DNA of 64,000 nt from JBEKCD01 sp050015055 (GCA_050015055.1 JBEKCD010000018.1:1-64000); one strand, 5' to 3'. Positions 26,146 to 34,823 are shown, numbered from the stretch's first letter. The notes: a model not told the origin generated them from the letters alone. Made by a program: numbers and translations.

Positions 26146-27020
26146 ATGAAAACGTTGGCTGAAATTGCACTATTTCTAGCGCTTGCCTTGACTGTCGTTC
26201 CGTTAATGCAGACGGCTCAGGCAAACCCGGTTCCGTACCCAATGATTGGTATGCCGTTTGAATATATTTACGCCAACATCACAGTCGCTGATAATGGCGC
26301 GACCGCAAAGGTCAACGGAACTTATCCGTTCTACAATGAGGCTGCCCGAATGTTTCAATGTCATACCCCCTGCCTCAGGACTCAACCAATGTAACAGTGA
26401 TGGTCAATGGAAGCATGACCCTCTGGAAATACAATGAGGCGAATTACTCGACGATTCTTGGGGACTTGCCTGAGATAAACTGGACAGTTGACCCTGCCCC
26501 GAGTCAATTTACCGTTGAAGTTGACTACGAACACGCCGTGCCGGTGATAGGTCCGAACTTTACGTATTTCTATGCGATGGGCACGTGGAAGGACTTGACG
26601 GGGCTCTACTCGAAACGGGCTACTGCTTACCTGACTGCAGACATAAACATGGAATCTATCGAAGAAAATCAAACGTTGAATATCTATGCTTACCAGATAG
26701 TACCCCGACAACAATGGATTTGGAAACCACAAAACTGCATCATATCTAGAATCCGCAACACGTTCCAAGTAAACGCTACCGTGACATCCGATCTGTTCAG
26801 CCCCATAGAGGGGGACTTTCTGTTGACGTTTTCCGTCACGGTTTCAGGAGACATCAACGGAGACTTCAAAGTCGGCCTTCCAGACTTGGTTATTCTGGCA
26901 CAGGCCTACGGCTCAAAGCCCAGTGGTTCAAACTGGAATCCTAACGCGGACATTGACGGCAACGGCGCAGCAGGCCTCTCAGACCTCGTCAAACTGGCTC
27001 AGCATTATGGACAACACTAG
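26146..27020 (+). pseudogene. Secreted surface protein with C-terminal dockerin type I domain, frameshifted
   Basis: The first frame (26146-26394) encodes a signal peptide (MKTLAEIALFLALALTVVPL) and a beta-rich start ending in FYNEAAR. The second frame (26358-27020) continues with NVSMSYPLPQDSTNVTV. Both join if one base is restored near 26349-26351, so a single-base deletion or a sequencing error splits the gene. The C-terminus is a dockerin-like repeat pair: GDINGDFKVGLPDLVILAQAYG and ADIDGNGAAGLSDLVKLAQHYG, each with a calcium loop D-x-N/D-G-D/N. Such domains bind cohesins in cellulosomes and also occur in archaeal surface proteins. The stop TAG lies inside the palindrome CTAGCGCGCTAG. Confidence 0.75.
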
Positions 27021-27028
27021 CGCGCTAG
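27017..27028. repeat. CG-tract palindrome on a stop codon
   Basis: CTAGCGCGCTAG is a perfect 12-base palindrome. Its TAG is the stop of the dockerin protein gene. It belongs to the dispersed CG-tract set. Confidence 0.85.
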
Positions 27029-27031
27029 CGT

Positions 27032-27169
27032 GTTCCTAAATTCCCTTTTTTGGGAGTGACGAGTTGGTTCATGTCCTACAGACGATACTCCTCGCATCAA
27101 TAGTCACACGGTCATCCTCGAACCAAGCGAGCCTGTAACAAAAACCAGCTCGCGAATGAATTTAGGAAC
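27032..27169. repeat. Pair of perfect 12-base inverted repeats
   Basis: GTTCCTAAATTC at 27032-27043 and its exact reverse complement at 27158-27169 bracket a 138-base segment with no gene. The left arm lies four bases after a CG palindrome. It could be a miniature inverted-repeat element or a long-loop RNA structure. Confidence 0.6.
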
Positions 27170-27340
27170 TCCGGCCTGAATTGCTGAGCATCCAGAGGAT
27201 TATACCTGCCTCCAAATTCAAGGGTTGTTGAACCATCCAATGAATAATGGCATATCCTCTCTCTCCACAACCCTCAAGTTTACTAGCTTACCTTCAAGCG
27301 CGCGCGTGTTTGTTAGCGCGCGCTATGCCGAATATCGCCA
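27170..27340. other. Intergenic region with two CG tracts
   Basis: It holds GCGCGCGCG at 27298-27306 and GCGCGCGC at 27316-27323, only nine bases apart, just before the GrpB-family gene. No gene is seen. Confidence 0.5.
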
Positions 27341-27943
27341 ATGCGAGCGTTTCCAGCGATGCCTGCACAAGACCAAAGACTTTTCTGTTCCTCGAACAAT
27401 CTTGATTTGCTGGGAAATGGGTTGCCTGGCGCAGTAGTCATCGTTGATTATGATCCGCAGTGGCCGACACTTTACGAGAAGGAGAAAGCGCTTGTTCGCA
27501 GAGTTCTTGAGCGCAGAATCTGCGCGTTCGAACATGTCGGCAGTACAGCAGTGCCTAGATTAGGTGGGAAGAACATCATCGACATCATGGCGGGTGTCAA
27601 CAGCGTTGATGAAGCAAATCAATGCATCTCGCCGTTGGAAAGCATCGGCTACGATGATGTCACGCCCCAACCAGGTAACACAGAATGGTATTACTGTTTG
27701 GGAAAGGGCCCACACAGTGTCGGATACCATCTGCACCTCGTCAGGTTCAACAGTGAACACTGGAAAAAACAGATAGTCTTCCGCGATTTTCTCAGGAAGA
27801 ACCCTCAGACAGCTCAAGAGTACTTCAATCTGAAGAAGAGATTGGCTACAAAGTACGGGACAGATCGTTTAGGCTACACAGAAGCAAAATCAGCTTTCAT
27901 AGAATCCGTCCTTGCAGCAGGCAATCGAGTTATCCAACATTAA
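27341..27943 (+). CDS. GrpB-family (UPF0157) nucleotidyltransferase-like protein
   Basis: From residue 30 onward the 200-residue frame matches UPF0157: VVIVDYDPQWPTLYEKEKAL, FEHVGSTAVPRLGGKNIIDIMAGV and HLHLVRFNSEHW, then RDFLRKNPQTAQEYFNLKKRLA. The GS motif with downstream I-D-I-M belongs to the nucleotidyltransferase fold; the biochemical role is not established. The first 25-30 residues have no family counterpart and are encoded next to a CG tract, so the true start may lie downstream, or the 5' end may have been replaced. Confidence 0.85.
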   Translation: MRAFPAMPAQDQRLFCSSNNLDLLGNGLPGAVVIVDYDPQWPTLYEKEKALVRRVLERRICAFEHVGSTAVPRLGGKNIIDIMAGVNSVDEANQCISPLESIGYDDVTPQPGNTEWYYCLGKGPHSVGYHLHLVRFNSEHWKKQIVFRDFLRKNPQTAQEYFNLKKRLATKYGTDRLGYTEAKSAFIESVLAAGNRVIQH

Positions 27944-28241
27944 GAGTTTGATCGGCGCGCGTCACGGTCAATGTATTATGAACGCGTGAGTGAATTACAC
28001 AAGAAAAAAGCGGTTCGCGAGAAGTCAAATTCGCGCGCACCTCCTTTTATAAGAGACTCAAGATAAGGACAATCCAAGCTTCGGGAAATGGGGAGTTGCT
28101 GATCTCGTTTCATTAGATCTAGCATGCCGAGAAACGTGGGACTCAGCGCGCAGACTCGACAAGGTTGGCAATGTTGAAACGCACAAAACCTTAAGTGCGC
28201 GCGTCGGCACAGACTATTCATTCGCTTAGCGAAGGTCAAAC
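27944..28241. other. Intergenic region with four CG tracts
   Basis: In under 300 bases there are tracts at 27955-27961, 28033-28038, 28146-28151 and 28197-28203. No gene is seen. This is the densest cluster of CG tracts in the window. Confidence 0.6.
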
Positions 28242-28637
28242 ATGAGTCAAGAGAAGAAGCTCCAGAGAATAGACAGGGAGAAGCTGCCATTATTCTATAG
28301 GTTTATCTTGAAGATTCCAATTCCAGCAATCAGCACATTTATAGATATCCCGAGCGGCATCTTCTATGCGATAATTCTTCCGATTTTTGTCTCTTTAGAC
28401 ATTTTTCTGAACATCTATTTTCTGATTGGCTTTAGTTTCCCGATTAACATCTTCTTGGTTTGTGTTGTCCCCGTTGTCATTCTGGTGATTTTTGTAAGGC
28501 TCACTGCAGACAGGTTCATAAATTGGTGGAACTCCGGCGTGGTCGGCGGCTATGTTCAACGGGACGTCAAAGAGATACTGAAAGAGTATCTTGCCATGCG
28601 AGAGAACAAATCCAAAGAAGAAACAACAAGCGGATAG
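28242..28637 (+). CDS. Small membrane protein with two to three TM segments
   Basis: I do not recognise the family. The 131 residues start with a charged amphipathic stretch (SQEKKLQRIDREKLPLFYRF), then two hydrophobic segments (about 40-62 and 66-87), and end with a charged helix (QRDVKEILKEYLAMRENKSKEE). The layout suggests an integral membrane protein with both ends in the cytosol. The ATG start follows directly after a CG-tract-rich intergenic region. Confidence 0.6.
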   Translation: MSQEKKLQRIDREKLPLFYRFILKIPIPAISTFIDIPSGIFYAIILPIFVSLDIFLNIYFLIGFSFPINIFLVCVVPVVILVIFVRLTADRFINWWNSGVVGGYVQRDVKEILKEYLAMRENKSKEETTSG

Positions 28638-28950
28638 ATCTGTCCTCCGATGCATTCACCTACTGAAATCCCACTGCACTGACAAGATGGGTTTTGCTAT
28701 GAACTGCTAAGGCGAAGAAGCCCATCGAAGAATTGGGCAAAGACCATTCCTGCATTCAATATCATCGATCATCAACGATCCCCGCTGCGGAATTCATCAA
28801 CTCGCTAGCCATATCACAGCACTCGCTACTGGAAGAATTCAACAGTTGATTTTTCCATAACTCATAAGAAGGGGGCAAAGGAGCTAATGCATGATATGCT
28901 ATGGACAAGGGAGCTTCACTTCTAGCCATTTTGCCGCTTCACTACTGATA
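28638..28950. other. Intergenic region, nothing recognised
   Basis: About 310 bases with no convincing frame. It ends at the CG tract 28951-28956. Confidence 0.4.
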
Positions 28951-29320
28951 GCGCGCACGCTGGCTCCAGCTTCAGCGTTGCCAACTCATCCGGGACTTCA
29001 GGCTTTGCAGTTGCTGGACAAGACGGAACACAAGGCTTCTGCAGACTGAATGTTCCAAAAGCGTTAATCAATGGTTCCTACACCGTACGTTTGATGGAAA
29101 GGTGATTCCAGAGCCACAGTACCGCATACTGCCAACCTCAAACGAGAACTACACCTGCATTTACATGAACTACGCTCACAGCGAACACACGATAGAAGTC
29201 AGCGGAGAGACAGTGGTTCCGGAGTTTCCGTCAATCGCGTTCCTGACAATTCTTATGTTGGGAACTCTGTCGGCAGGTATAGTCTACAGAAGAAAAGACG
29301 CCAGTCCTCCTAAGAGATGA
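28951..29320 (+). pseudogene. 3' remnant of a surface protein with PEF-type C-terminal anchor, frameshifted
   Basis: Right after the tract GCGCGCACGC a frame encodes SFSVANSSGTSGF, then QGFCRLNVPKALINGSYTVRL. It then shifts by one base near 29090-29096 and continues as GKVIPEPQYRILPTSNENY and VVPEFPSIAFLTILMLGTL with a final YRRKDASPPKR. The same order (G-F-C-R-I ... NGTYTV ... PEFPPF plus TM plus basic end) is present in the beta-helix protein at 57672-59585, so this is the tail of a paralogue. The N-terminal part is missing up to the CG tract. Confidence 0.65.
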
Positions 29321-29445
29321 AAAAGGAGTTTGCAGGAGCAGTAGCGGCAATTTTCCAGCTTTTTGATGCATGACCGATATAATGAGGAACAGACTGGTCA
29401 AACGGATATTAGGGGACTGATAGAGAATATTCCTAGTGGCAGAAA

Positions 29446-29598
29446 ATGAGTAACGCTAAACCAGTAAGATGTCAACAATGCGGAAAACCTTTAGGCTATG
29501 TGACTGTGTTAGCAAAAGGTCTAGCATCGTTTCAGCAACCTATTCAAAACGTCAAAATAGTTGCTATCTGCATGGAATGTTTCCAAAAGAAGAAATAG
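29446..29598 (+). CDS. 50-residue protein with two CxxC motifs
   Basis: ATG at 29446 opens a frame of 50 codons: it contains RCQQCGKPLGYVTV near the start and ICMECFQKKK at the end. The two CxxC pairs, about 35 residues apart, can hold one zinc ion as a small zinc ribbon. No database name comes to mind. It is compact, ends with a basic tail, and lies upstream of the convergent zinc-ribbon gene at 29641. Confidence 0.6.
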   Translation: MSNAKPVRCQQCGKPLGYVTVLAKGLASFQQPIQNVKIVAICMECFQKKK

Positions 29599-29640
29599 TC
29601 AACGGGTCAAACTCCCTTAAAAGACTGATAGAAGGCTGTT

Positions 29641-30039
29641 CTATCTTTTCTTGGTTTCCTTTCTCCATCTCTCATTTTCGGCATCTTTTGCCTCTGCCAT
29701 TACTACAACGTCTTTTATGCTCGTTGGTCTGTTGGTAGCCTTGAGAACTAACCTTTCTCTCCATCCGCATTCACGGCATTCGTATTTTGGCGGAGTTAGT
29801 CCTATATGACCTGACATGTCTCCAGTCATCGAGCCGACTCTACGGACCAATGGGCTTTTGCATTTCGGACAGACTTGAATATCAACATACTTCTTTTCCT
29901 TTTCCAGCTCTTCCAAACCTTTCATTAGCTCTGGAAATAACTCACTTTCAGCTCTTTCAGTCTCTAAGGAAATAAGATGCTCTTTCTTTTTCCTCTTTTT
30001 CTTCTCTTGCTCTTGTTCCCACATTAGAGGCACTACCAT
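29641..30039 (-). CDS. Zinc-ribbon protein with coiled-coil start
   Basis: The 132-residue product (from ATG 30039; ATG 30024 is also possible, and the longest frame reaches 30102) has a highly charged helix (EQEQEKKKRKKKE, ELEKEKKYV) and a zinc ribbon CPKCKSPLVRRV ... YECRECGWRERLVL. The phrase MTGDMSGHIGLTPPKYECRECGW looks like a conserved feature of an archaeal family that I cannot name. It is likely nucleic-acid or protein binding. Minus-strand single gene. Confidence 0.7.
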   Translation of the reverse strand: MVVPLMWEQEQEKKKRKKKEHLISLETERAESELFPELMKGLEELEKEKKYVDIQVCPKCKSPLVRRVGSMTGDMSGHIGLTPPKYECRECGWRERLVLKATNRPTSIKDVVVMAEAKDAENERWRKETKKR

Positions 30040-30132
30040 GGAATGCCTACAGAAAATTAACAAACATACTGGTAAGTGCTCAGCTAGACTCTTCACCCCC
30101 ACGGAGAAAGTTAATAAGAGAAGGATTCAATT

Positions 30133-30342
30133 TTGAACGTGAAGATGAAGCGTAGAATGAATAGTCGAAGGGTTCGAGAGTTTCTGTCGTTTGCGCTCAT
30201 GGCAGGGTTTTTCTTCGTAGTTTTCTACCTTAACATCGGAATTCCATACAAGATATTCATGGCTGTCTTGGTGTTCGCAATGGTCTTTCTTCTCGGATTC
30301 GCCGATGAGGCTGTAAAACAAATAGAAAACAGGAAATTCTGA
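30133..30342 (+). CDS. Small membrane protein, two TM segments
   Basis: The 69-residue frame has a basic N-terminus (MKRRMNSRRVREF), two hydrophobic helices (about 18-36 and 40-57) and a short charged end. The start is TTG 30133 or, more likely, ATG 30145. It lies divergent from the zinc-ribbon gene. Function unknown. Confidence 0.55.
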   Translation: MNVKMKRRMNSRRVREFLSFALMAGFFFVVFYLNIGIPYKIFMAVLVFAMVFLLGFADEAVKQIENRKF

Positions 30343-30464
30343 AACACGAGCAGATACAGTGGATGATAACGTAGAGCTAGGAGGTTCTGCAATCGCATGG
30401 TTCAAATTTGCTCATGGTTTTTTAAGCCCCTCCATAACTAACATTTTGAAAAGCAGCCTTGTCA

Positions 30465-31193
30465 ATGCAGCAAGCTCTATCGACTGAAGAGGTGCAATTT
30501 CAAATGGAAATTGTTGAGGGCATACACAAGGTGGAAGGGGTTAACTCGAACGTCTATCTGATAATCGACGGGGGAGAGCTGACCCTCGTCGACACTGGAA
30601 TGCCAAAAAACGCAGAGAAGATCCTTGATTACGTTCATAGGATAAGCCAGCAGTCTTCAAACATCTCGAGGATACTCTTGACGCATTGTCACGTAGACCA
30701 TGTTGGAAGTGCCTTTGAACTCAAGCGGCTCACGAACGCGAAGGTTGGAGTTCACCAGGAAGACGCGGACTTTGTATCTGGGAAGAAGACGCTTCCAAGC
30801 CCAAGAGGTTTCATGGGTGTTCTCTTCAAGGCCATGTCACCGTTTTTCAAGTTCAAGCCAGTCGAGCCGGACATGATACTCCAAGAAAACGCCAAGGTTG
30901 GCAGACTCACAGTCATTCACACACCCGGACATACGCCTGGAAGTGTTTCTCTATACGACCCAGAGAGAAAGGTGCTGTTCGTGGGCGACACAATCAGGTT
31001 TGCCAACGGAAAGATAAGTGGCCCACAAGAACGGTTCACGTTAGACATGCAACAGGCATTAGAGTCCGTCAAAAAGATTTCACGCTTAGACTTCGATTTG
31101 ATGCTAAGCGGCCACGGCGATCCCCTGAAACCTAACGCGTCAGAGAAGGTTAAGGAACTCTCCGACTCCTTGGAAGGAAAACTCCGCGCCTAG
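30465..31193 (+). CDS. MBL-fold metallo-hydrolase, glyoxalase II-like branch
   Basis: The 242-residue protein carries LLTHCHVDHVGS (HxHxDH motif, Cys in the x position), HTPGHTPGSVSLYD and VGDTIRF, ending with LMLSGHGDPLKPN. These are the ligands of a binuclear zinc or iron site. The general glyoxalase II-like branch includes many hydrolases with unknown substrates. The start may be ATG 30465 (TTG 30459 also in frame) or ATG 30504, where family similarity begins (MEIVEGIHKVEGVNSNVYLI). Confidence 0.87.
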   Translation: MQQALSTEEVQFQMEIVEGIHKVEGVNSNVYLIIDGGELTLVDTGMPKNAEKILDYVHRISQQSSNISRILLTHCHVDHVGSAFELKRLTNAKVGVHQEDADFVSGKKTLPSPRGFMGVLFKAMSPFFKFKPVEPDMILQENAKVGRLTVIHTPGHTPGSVSLYDPERKVLFVGDTIRFANGKISGPQERFTLDMQQALESVKKISRLDFDLMLSGHGDPLKPNASEKVKELSDSLEGKLRA

Positions 31194-31253
31194 CAACCTC
31201 GCAGAAAAGGGTAGGAAGCACACGCCTGACAAACTAAACATTCTGAAAACGAG

Positions 31254-32537
31254 TTAATCCTTCATCACCAAAAAAGCGTAGGCTGCAAGAATTGGCATTA
31301 TACTGGCGGAGGATATGAAAGCATAAACTGGTGAAAAGGTGTACAAGTAACCTCCCAGATAGGGCCCCGCGAAGGATGCTACTAGGCCGAAAGTCTGGGG
31401 GATTGAGACCCAGAGCCCCCTTTTTGCCTTAGGCGCGATTGTACCGACGAAAGAGTAGACTAACTGAGATGTAATGGCTGAGCCGCCCAAGAGAAACGCA
31501 AAGAACATAAGTGGTGGGATTTCCCTGAACAGGAGGAGAGGAATTATTGAAGCAAAATAGAGTAGAAGACAGACGCCTATAGCTCCTGATTTCCTCCACT
31601 TATCGCTTGCACGGCCCATGGCAACCCCTATGAAAGTTATTCCTGCATAGTTGATCGAACCGAACAGTCCGATTTGCACTTCATTCATTTTGACGCTTTC
31701 GTTTAGAAACGTCTGGACGAAGGGCCTTCCGATGCCTATGAAGAAAGAAGAAAATGCCAAGAGTATTGACCAAACAAGGATCTTTCGCCAGGGCCCCTTC
31801 TCTTGGGGGGCGTACAAAGCAAGAATCATCCTTTGCCAGAGTCCCTTCTTCCGAGGTGTATCAGCAGATTCGTTTTCCTCTGTTGTCTGCTCTTTTCGAG
31901 GATGCTGGTCGTGAAGAAAGAAGAAAACGCCCGTTGCGACCGCGGAAAGAATTGTTGAAATGCGCAGAACCCACTGCATCCCCATGATCGTTGCTAGATA
32001 GCCGCCGATTCCGGGGGCGAAAATGTAGCTGAAGGAGTAGCTAGCCCAGACAATCGCAAGGACCGAGGCCAACTTCGTCTTGTCGCTCACACACGTGATG
32101 ACGTAAGCAGTTACGGCTGGAAGACCAATCATAGACAGCCCCCAACAGAAAGTCCCAGGAATCAGTTGTAGCCAGTTGCCAGCGAAAGAATAGATAAGAG
32201 GTGCCAATACCCACGGCGTCCAAGACAGTATCAATATCTTTTTGCGATCAAAACGGTCGGCCAGCAAACCCCCGAACAGTGGGACCAGAGCTGCAAATCC
32301 CATCAAAGTGGACAGAACAAGACCGAGTTGCACGTAGTCGGCGCCCAAAGACCTGATGTACAAGGGAAAAAACCAGAAATACAATCCCTCACCAAAAGCG
32401 CCCACAACGTTGGAGAGGCAAATCAACAGAACGTCACGTGTCAGACCTGCAGAAGGGAAAGCATAGGACAGAAGACGCTTGTAATCTGCCATTTGAACAA
32501 TCGCCCATCTGAACATTTGACTGTTGAAGACCATCAT
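31254..32537 (-). CDS. Major facilitator superfamily transporter
   Basis: The frame encodes up to 427 residues with about twelve TM segments. The loop between TM2 and TM3 has GGLLADRFDRKKILILSW, matching the MFS motif G-x-L-a-D-r-x-g-r-k-x-x-l, and the related VAMGRASDKWRKSGAIG marks the second half. A charged central loop (HPRKEQTTEENESADTPRKKG) separates the halves. The substrate cannot be read. Homology suggests a start near MADYKRLL (about 32492) rather than 32537. It is divergent from phzF. Confidence 0.88.
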   Translation of the reverse strand: MMVFNSQMFRWAIVQMADYKRLLSYAFPSAGLTRDVLLICLSNVVGAFGEGLYFWFFPLYIRSLGADYVQLGLVLSTLMGFAALVPLFGGLLADRFDRKKILILSWTPWVLAPLIYSFAGNWLQLIPGTFCWGLSMIGLPAVTAYVITCVSDKTKLASVLAIVWASYSFSYIFAPGIGGYLATIMGMQWVLRISTILSAVATGVFFFLHDQHPRKEQTTEENESADTPRKKGLWQRMILALYAPQEKGPWRKILVWSILLAFSSFFIGIGRPFVQTFLNESVKMNEVQIGLFGSINYAGITFIGVAMGRASDKWRKSGAIGVCLLLYFASIIPLLLFREIPPLMFFAFLLGGSAITSQLVYSFVGTIAPKAKRGLWVSIPQTFGLVASFAGPYLGGYLYTFSPVYAFISSASIMPILAAYAFLVMKD

Positions 32538-32626
32538 AGAAAATCAAAGGAAGGCTTTATGCTTTCTCAACCCGAGTTGGTGCACGCCTGATGTGCGCTT
32601 AGTATTTATGAGAGTCATGCCCTTCA

Positions 32627-32632
32627 GGAGGT
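32627..32632 (+). promoter_or_regulatory. Ribosome binding site of the phzF-like gene
   Basis: GGAGGT lies eight bases before ATG 32641 (a second ATG follows at 32644). It sets the start well inside the long open frame that begins at 32524. Confidence 0.7.
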
Positions 32633-32640
32633 TGAGGATC

Positions 32641-33525
32641 ATGATGAAAGGTTTGATTTTCTATCTGGTCGACGTGTTTGCTGAAGAAAAATACGCTGGA
32701 AATCAACTTGCAGTAGTCAGGAATGCAGGTGCACTCTCCAGCGCCCAAATGCAAAGAATCGCAAATGAAATGCACTTTTCTGAAACAACCTTCATCCTTT
32801 CAGACGAGAAGCGAAATGGCGGATACGATGTTCGCATCTTCACGCCCGCAAGGGAAATGCCTTTCGCGGGACATCCAACCTTGGGCACTGCTTTCGTGAT
32901 AAGACACAGTTTAGTAAACGAAAACATCAACAAGGTAGTGCTTAACCTAAAAGTGGGGCAGATACCCGTTACTTTCGAAAAAGAGGAAAACCAAGAGATA
33001 CCATGGATGAAACAGATACCGCCTATCTTCGGTAAGACCTTTGATGCCGCAAACATCTCGCAGATGTTGAACCTTAGCCTCGAAGATATCGACAACAACT
33101 ATCCTATTCAAGAAGTGTCCACGGGCGTTCCCTTCGTCATAGTTCCCCTGAAAACCCTCGACGCAATAAAACGGGTCAGAATAGACAAAGACAAACACCT
33201 TGAACTGGCAAAAGAAACACAAGCAGAAACTCTTGTTTTCTCCCCTGAAACTTACAAAAAAGAAAACAATCTGAACGTACGCGTCTTTGTGGAATTGCAC
33301 GGGATTCCCGAGGATCCGGCGACCGGCTCAGGCAACGGCTGTTTGGCTGGTTACCTTTCCCGATACCGCTATTTTGGCGATGACTCAGTTAGTGCAAGAG
33401 TGGAGCAAGGCTACGAAATAGGCAGGCCCTCTTTACTGCATATCAAAGCGGAAAACAGAGAAGGAGAAATACATGTTTACGTAGGAGGAAAGGTAGTGAT
33501 GGTCGCCAACGGAGAACTCACCTGA
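32641..33525 (+). CDS. PhzF-family isomerase/epimerase-like protein
   Basis: The 294-residue product matches PhzF: LVDVFAEEKYAGNQLAVV, the catalytic-Glu region MHFSETTFIL, FTPAREMPFAGHPTLGTAFVI, and the second-half repeat VFVELHGIPEDPATGSGNGCLAGYL. The fold is a duplicated diaminopimelate-epimerase-like domain. In phenazine producers it isomerises trans-2,3-dihydro-3-hydroxyanthranilate; archaeal members have unknown substrates. The start is fixed by GGAGGT. Confidence 0.92.
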   Translation: MMKGLIFYLVDVFAEEKYAGNQLAVVRNAGALSSAQMQRIANEMHFSETTFILSDEKRNGGYDVRIFTPAREMPFAGHPTLGTAFVIRHSLVNENINKVVLNLKVGQIPVTFEKEENQEIPWMKQIPPIFGKTFDAANISQMLNLSLEDIDNNYPIQEVSTGVPFVIVPLKTLDAIKRVRIDKDKHLELAKETQAETLVFSPETYKKENNLNVRVFVELHGIPEDPATGSGNGCLAGYLSRYRYFGDDSVSARVEQGYEIGRPSLLHIKAENREGEIHVYVGGKVVMVANGELT

Positions 33526-33875
33526 TCCAAGAGCAACTCATGACCCAAAACCGGTTGGCCACATCAGGCGCGCATGCAGCTCTGCCATGCGTGAAGTTAC
33601 CGAGTGCGTTTCTTAACAAACCACTCCGCATCGGGCTTCCTAGTCCGAATTGGCACTGCATCATACTCAAACAGCGAAGTTTTCTTCATCTTCTCTCCAT
33701 TCCCTGAAGAAAGAGAAACGACCGATTATGCTCAAGTACTTTTTCAAAATAGAAACTATATTCTATATATTCTATAGAGGTTCAGCACCGCCTAGGCTGG
33801 TCTTGCTATCACATCTGGCTTCTACATTATACCTAATGGGCACAAGTTTTGCACGGTTCAGGAGCGAGTGAGAAA
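33526..33875. other. Intergenic region after phzF
   Basis: About 350 bases. CGCATG at 33571-33576 and CATGCG at 33586-33591 form a hairpin that may terminate phzF, and it overlaps the CG tract at 33568-33573. Further on lies an AT-rich stretch (ACTATATTCTATATATTC near 33761-33778). No gene is seen. Confidence 0.4.
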
Positions 33876-34517
33876 CTAGGTTTGAGGAGTTTTGTCAACG
33901 ATTTTGTCTTTCTTAGGTTCGGTCTCTTTGCTTCCAGGTATTGAAATGACGACCTCGACTGCTATGATAATAATTATTAGAGCCAATATCAGGTACACGC
34001 CCGACTGATCGCGCATAAAAAGTGCAAGATGCCCTATCCAGGGGATTCGAAGAATGACTTTGCCGACCACAAGGTTGGCCGGTACTAGCCCACCTGGCGG
34101 CGGCCCGGGTGCGTTGTTCGCATCTCCTTGAGTGATGAAAACGATTTGGCCGTCTACCATTGTTTCTCCGATTGCTCTGTGAACTATTAATTCGTCGCTC
34201 CCTGGACTCTTATGGAAAACGAGGATGTCGCCGACGGGGTATGGCCCTGAGTGAATGTCTGAGGCGTTTACGCCTTGAATTATGATCAAATCTCCCGTGT
34301 GAAGTGTTCGGGCAAACGGGTGGGACCATCCGTCGCACTGATTCGGCTGCACGAGGCACATGCTTCCTGAAGCGACAGCTAGCATTGGATAGTCAGTGTT
34401 AAGCGCGAATCTCAGGCCAAACCAGAAGCCGAACACCACTACAACAATCAAAACAATCGTTATCGCTGTCTGAAAATACTCGTTCTTCCACAAGCGCCTA
34501 TATCTCGGAGTCGTCAA
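33876..34517 (-). CDS. Signal peptidase I, archaeal type
   Basis: The 213-residue enzyme is anchored by a hydrophobic segment (about 15-36) and has a second TM near the C-terminus (about 172-192). The catalytic Ser lies in AVASGSM (residue about 51) and the general-base region reads ELIVHRAIG, with His in place of the bacterial Lys, as in archaeal and ER signal peptidases; ITQGDANNAPG is the box with the conserved Asp. It removes signal peptides on the outer face of the membrane. The start is TTG. The C-terminal tail is charged (KETEPKKDKIVDK). Confidence 0.92.
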   Translation of the reverse strand: MTTPRYRRLWKNEYFQTAITIVLIVVVVFGFWFGLRFALNTDYPMLAVASGSMCLVQPNQCDGWSHPFARTLHTGDLIIIQGVNASDIHSGPYPVGDILVFHKSPGSDELIVHRAIGETMVDGQIVFITQGDANNAPGPPPGGLVPANLVVGKVILRIPWIGHLALFMRDQSGVYLILALIIIIIAVEVVISIPGSKETEPKKDKIVDKTPQT

Positions 34518-34637
34518 TGGCTTGCCTTCTCGTCGTAAACGCTTTGGATGAGTTAGTGGTAGGCGACTCTAAAACTTAGCGCTTCAAAGATGAAAAAGAG
34601 GGGGAGGTCGCGTCTTAAGGTGAGCAGCGCGTCGGTT
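34518..34637. other. Short intergenic region
   Basis: About 120 bases between two minus-strand genes. Contains the purine run AAAAAGAGGGGGAGG. No gene seen. Confidence 0.35.
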
Positions 34638-34808
34638 TTAGATCTTCCTCTTGCTTAGCACTTCACGGAATTGCTTGTGACACTTCGGGCATTCGTAAAG
34701 CCCAATCTCAAGCTCCATTCTCTTTCCTGCCTTGTCAGGACGACCTGCCATTTTCCATGACTTCTTTGGCTTTGGAACTTCGGTTCCACATTTTGGACAT
34801 TTAGGCAA
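34638..34808 (-). CDS. Cren7-like chromatin protein fused to zinc-ribbon cysteines
   Basis: The small basic protein (56 residues from TTG 34808, 61 from TTG 34823) contains CPKC near the start, a middle with SWKMAGRPDKAGKRMELEIGLYECPKC and the end KQFREVLSKRKI. The order W-x-x-x-G-x-x-x-x-x-G ... IGLY-x-x-P-x-x-x-K-x-FR matches the Cren7 DNA-binding SH3-like fold of crenarchaea, with two CPKC pairs added that could bind zinc. GGAGG inside the longer frame lies eight bases before TTG 34808, which supports the shorter start. The role in DNA packing is inferred from the resemblance. Confidence 0.6.
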   Translation of the reverse strand: MPKCPKCGTEVPKPKKSWKMAGRPDKAGKRMELEIGLYECPKCHKQFREVLSKRKI

Positions 34809-34823
34809 TTTAACTTCCTCCAA

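Noticed and set aside
33650..33871. Plus-strand frame of 73 codons after phzF
   Set aside because: Low-complexity Ser-rich start, an AT-rich middle and no upstream signals; probably chance.
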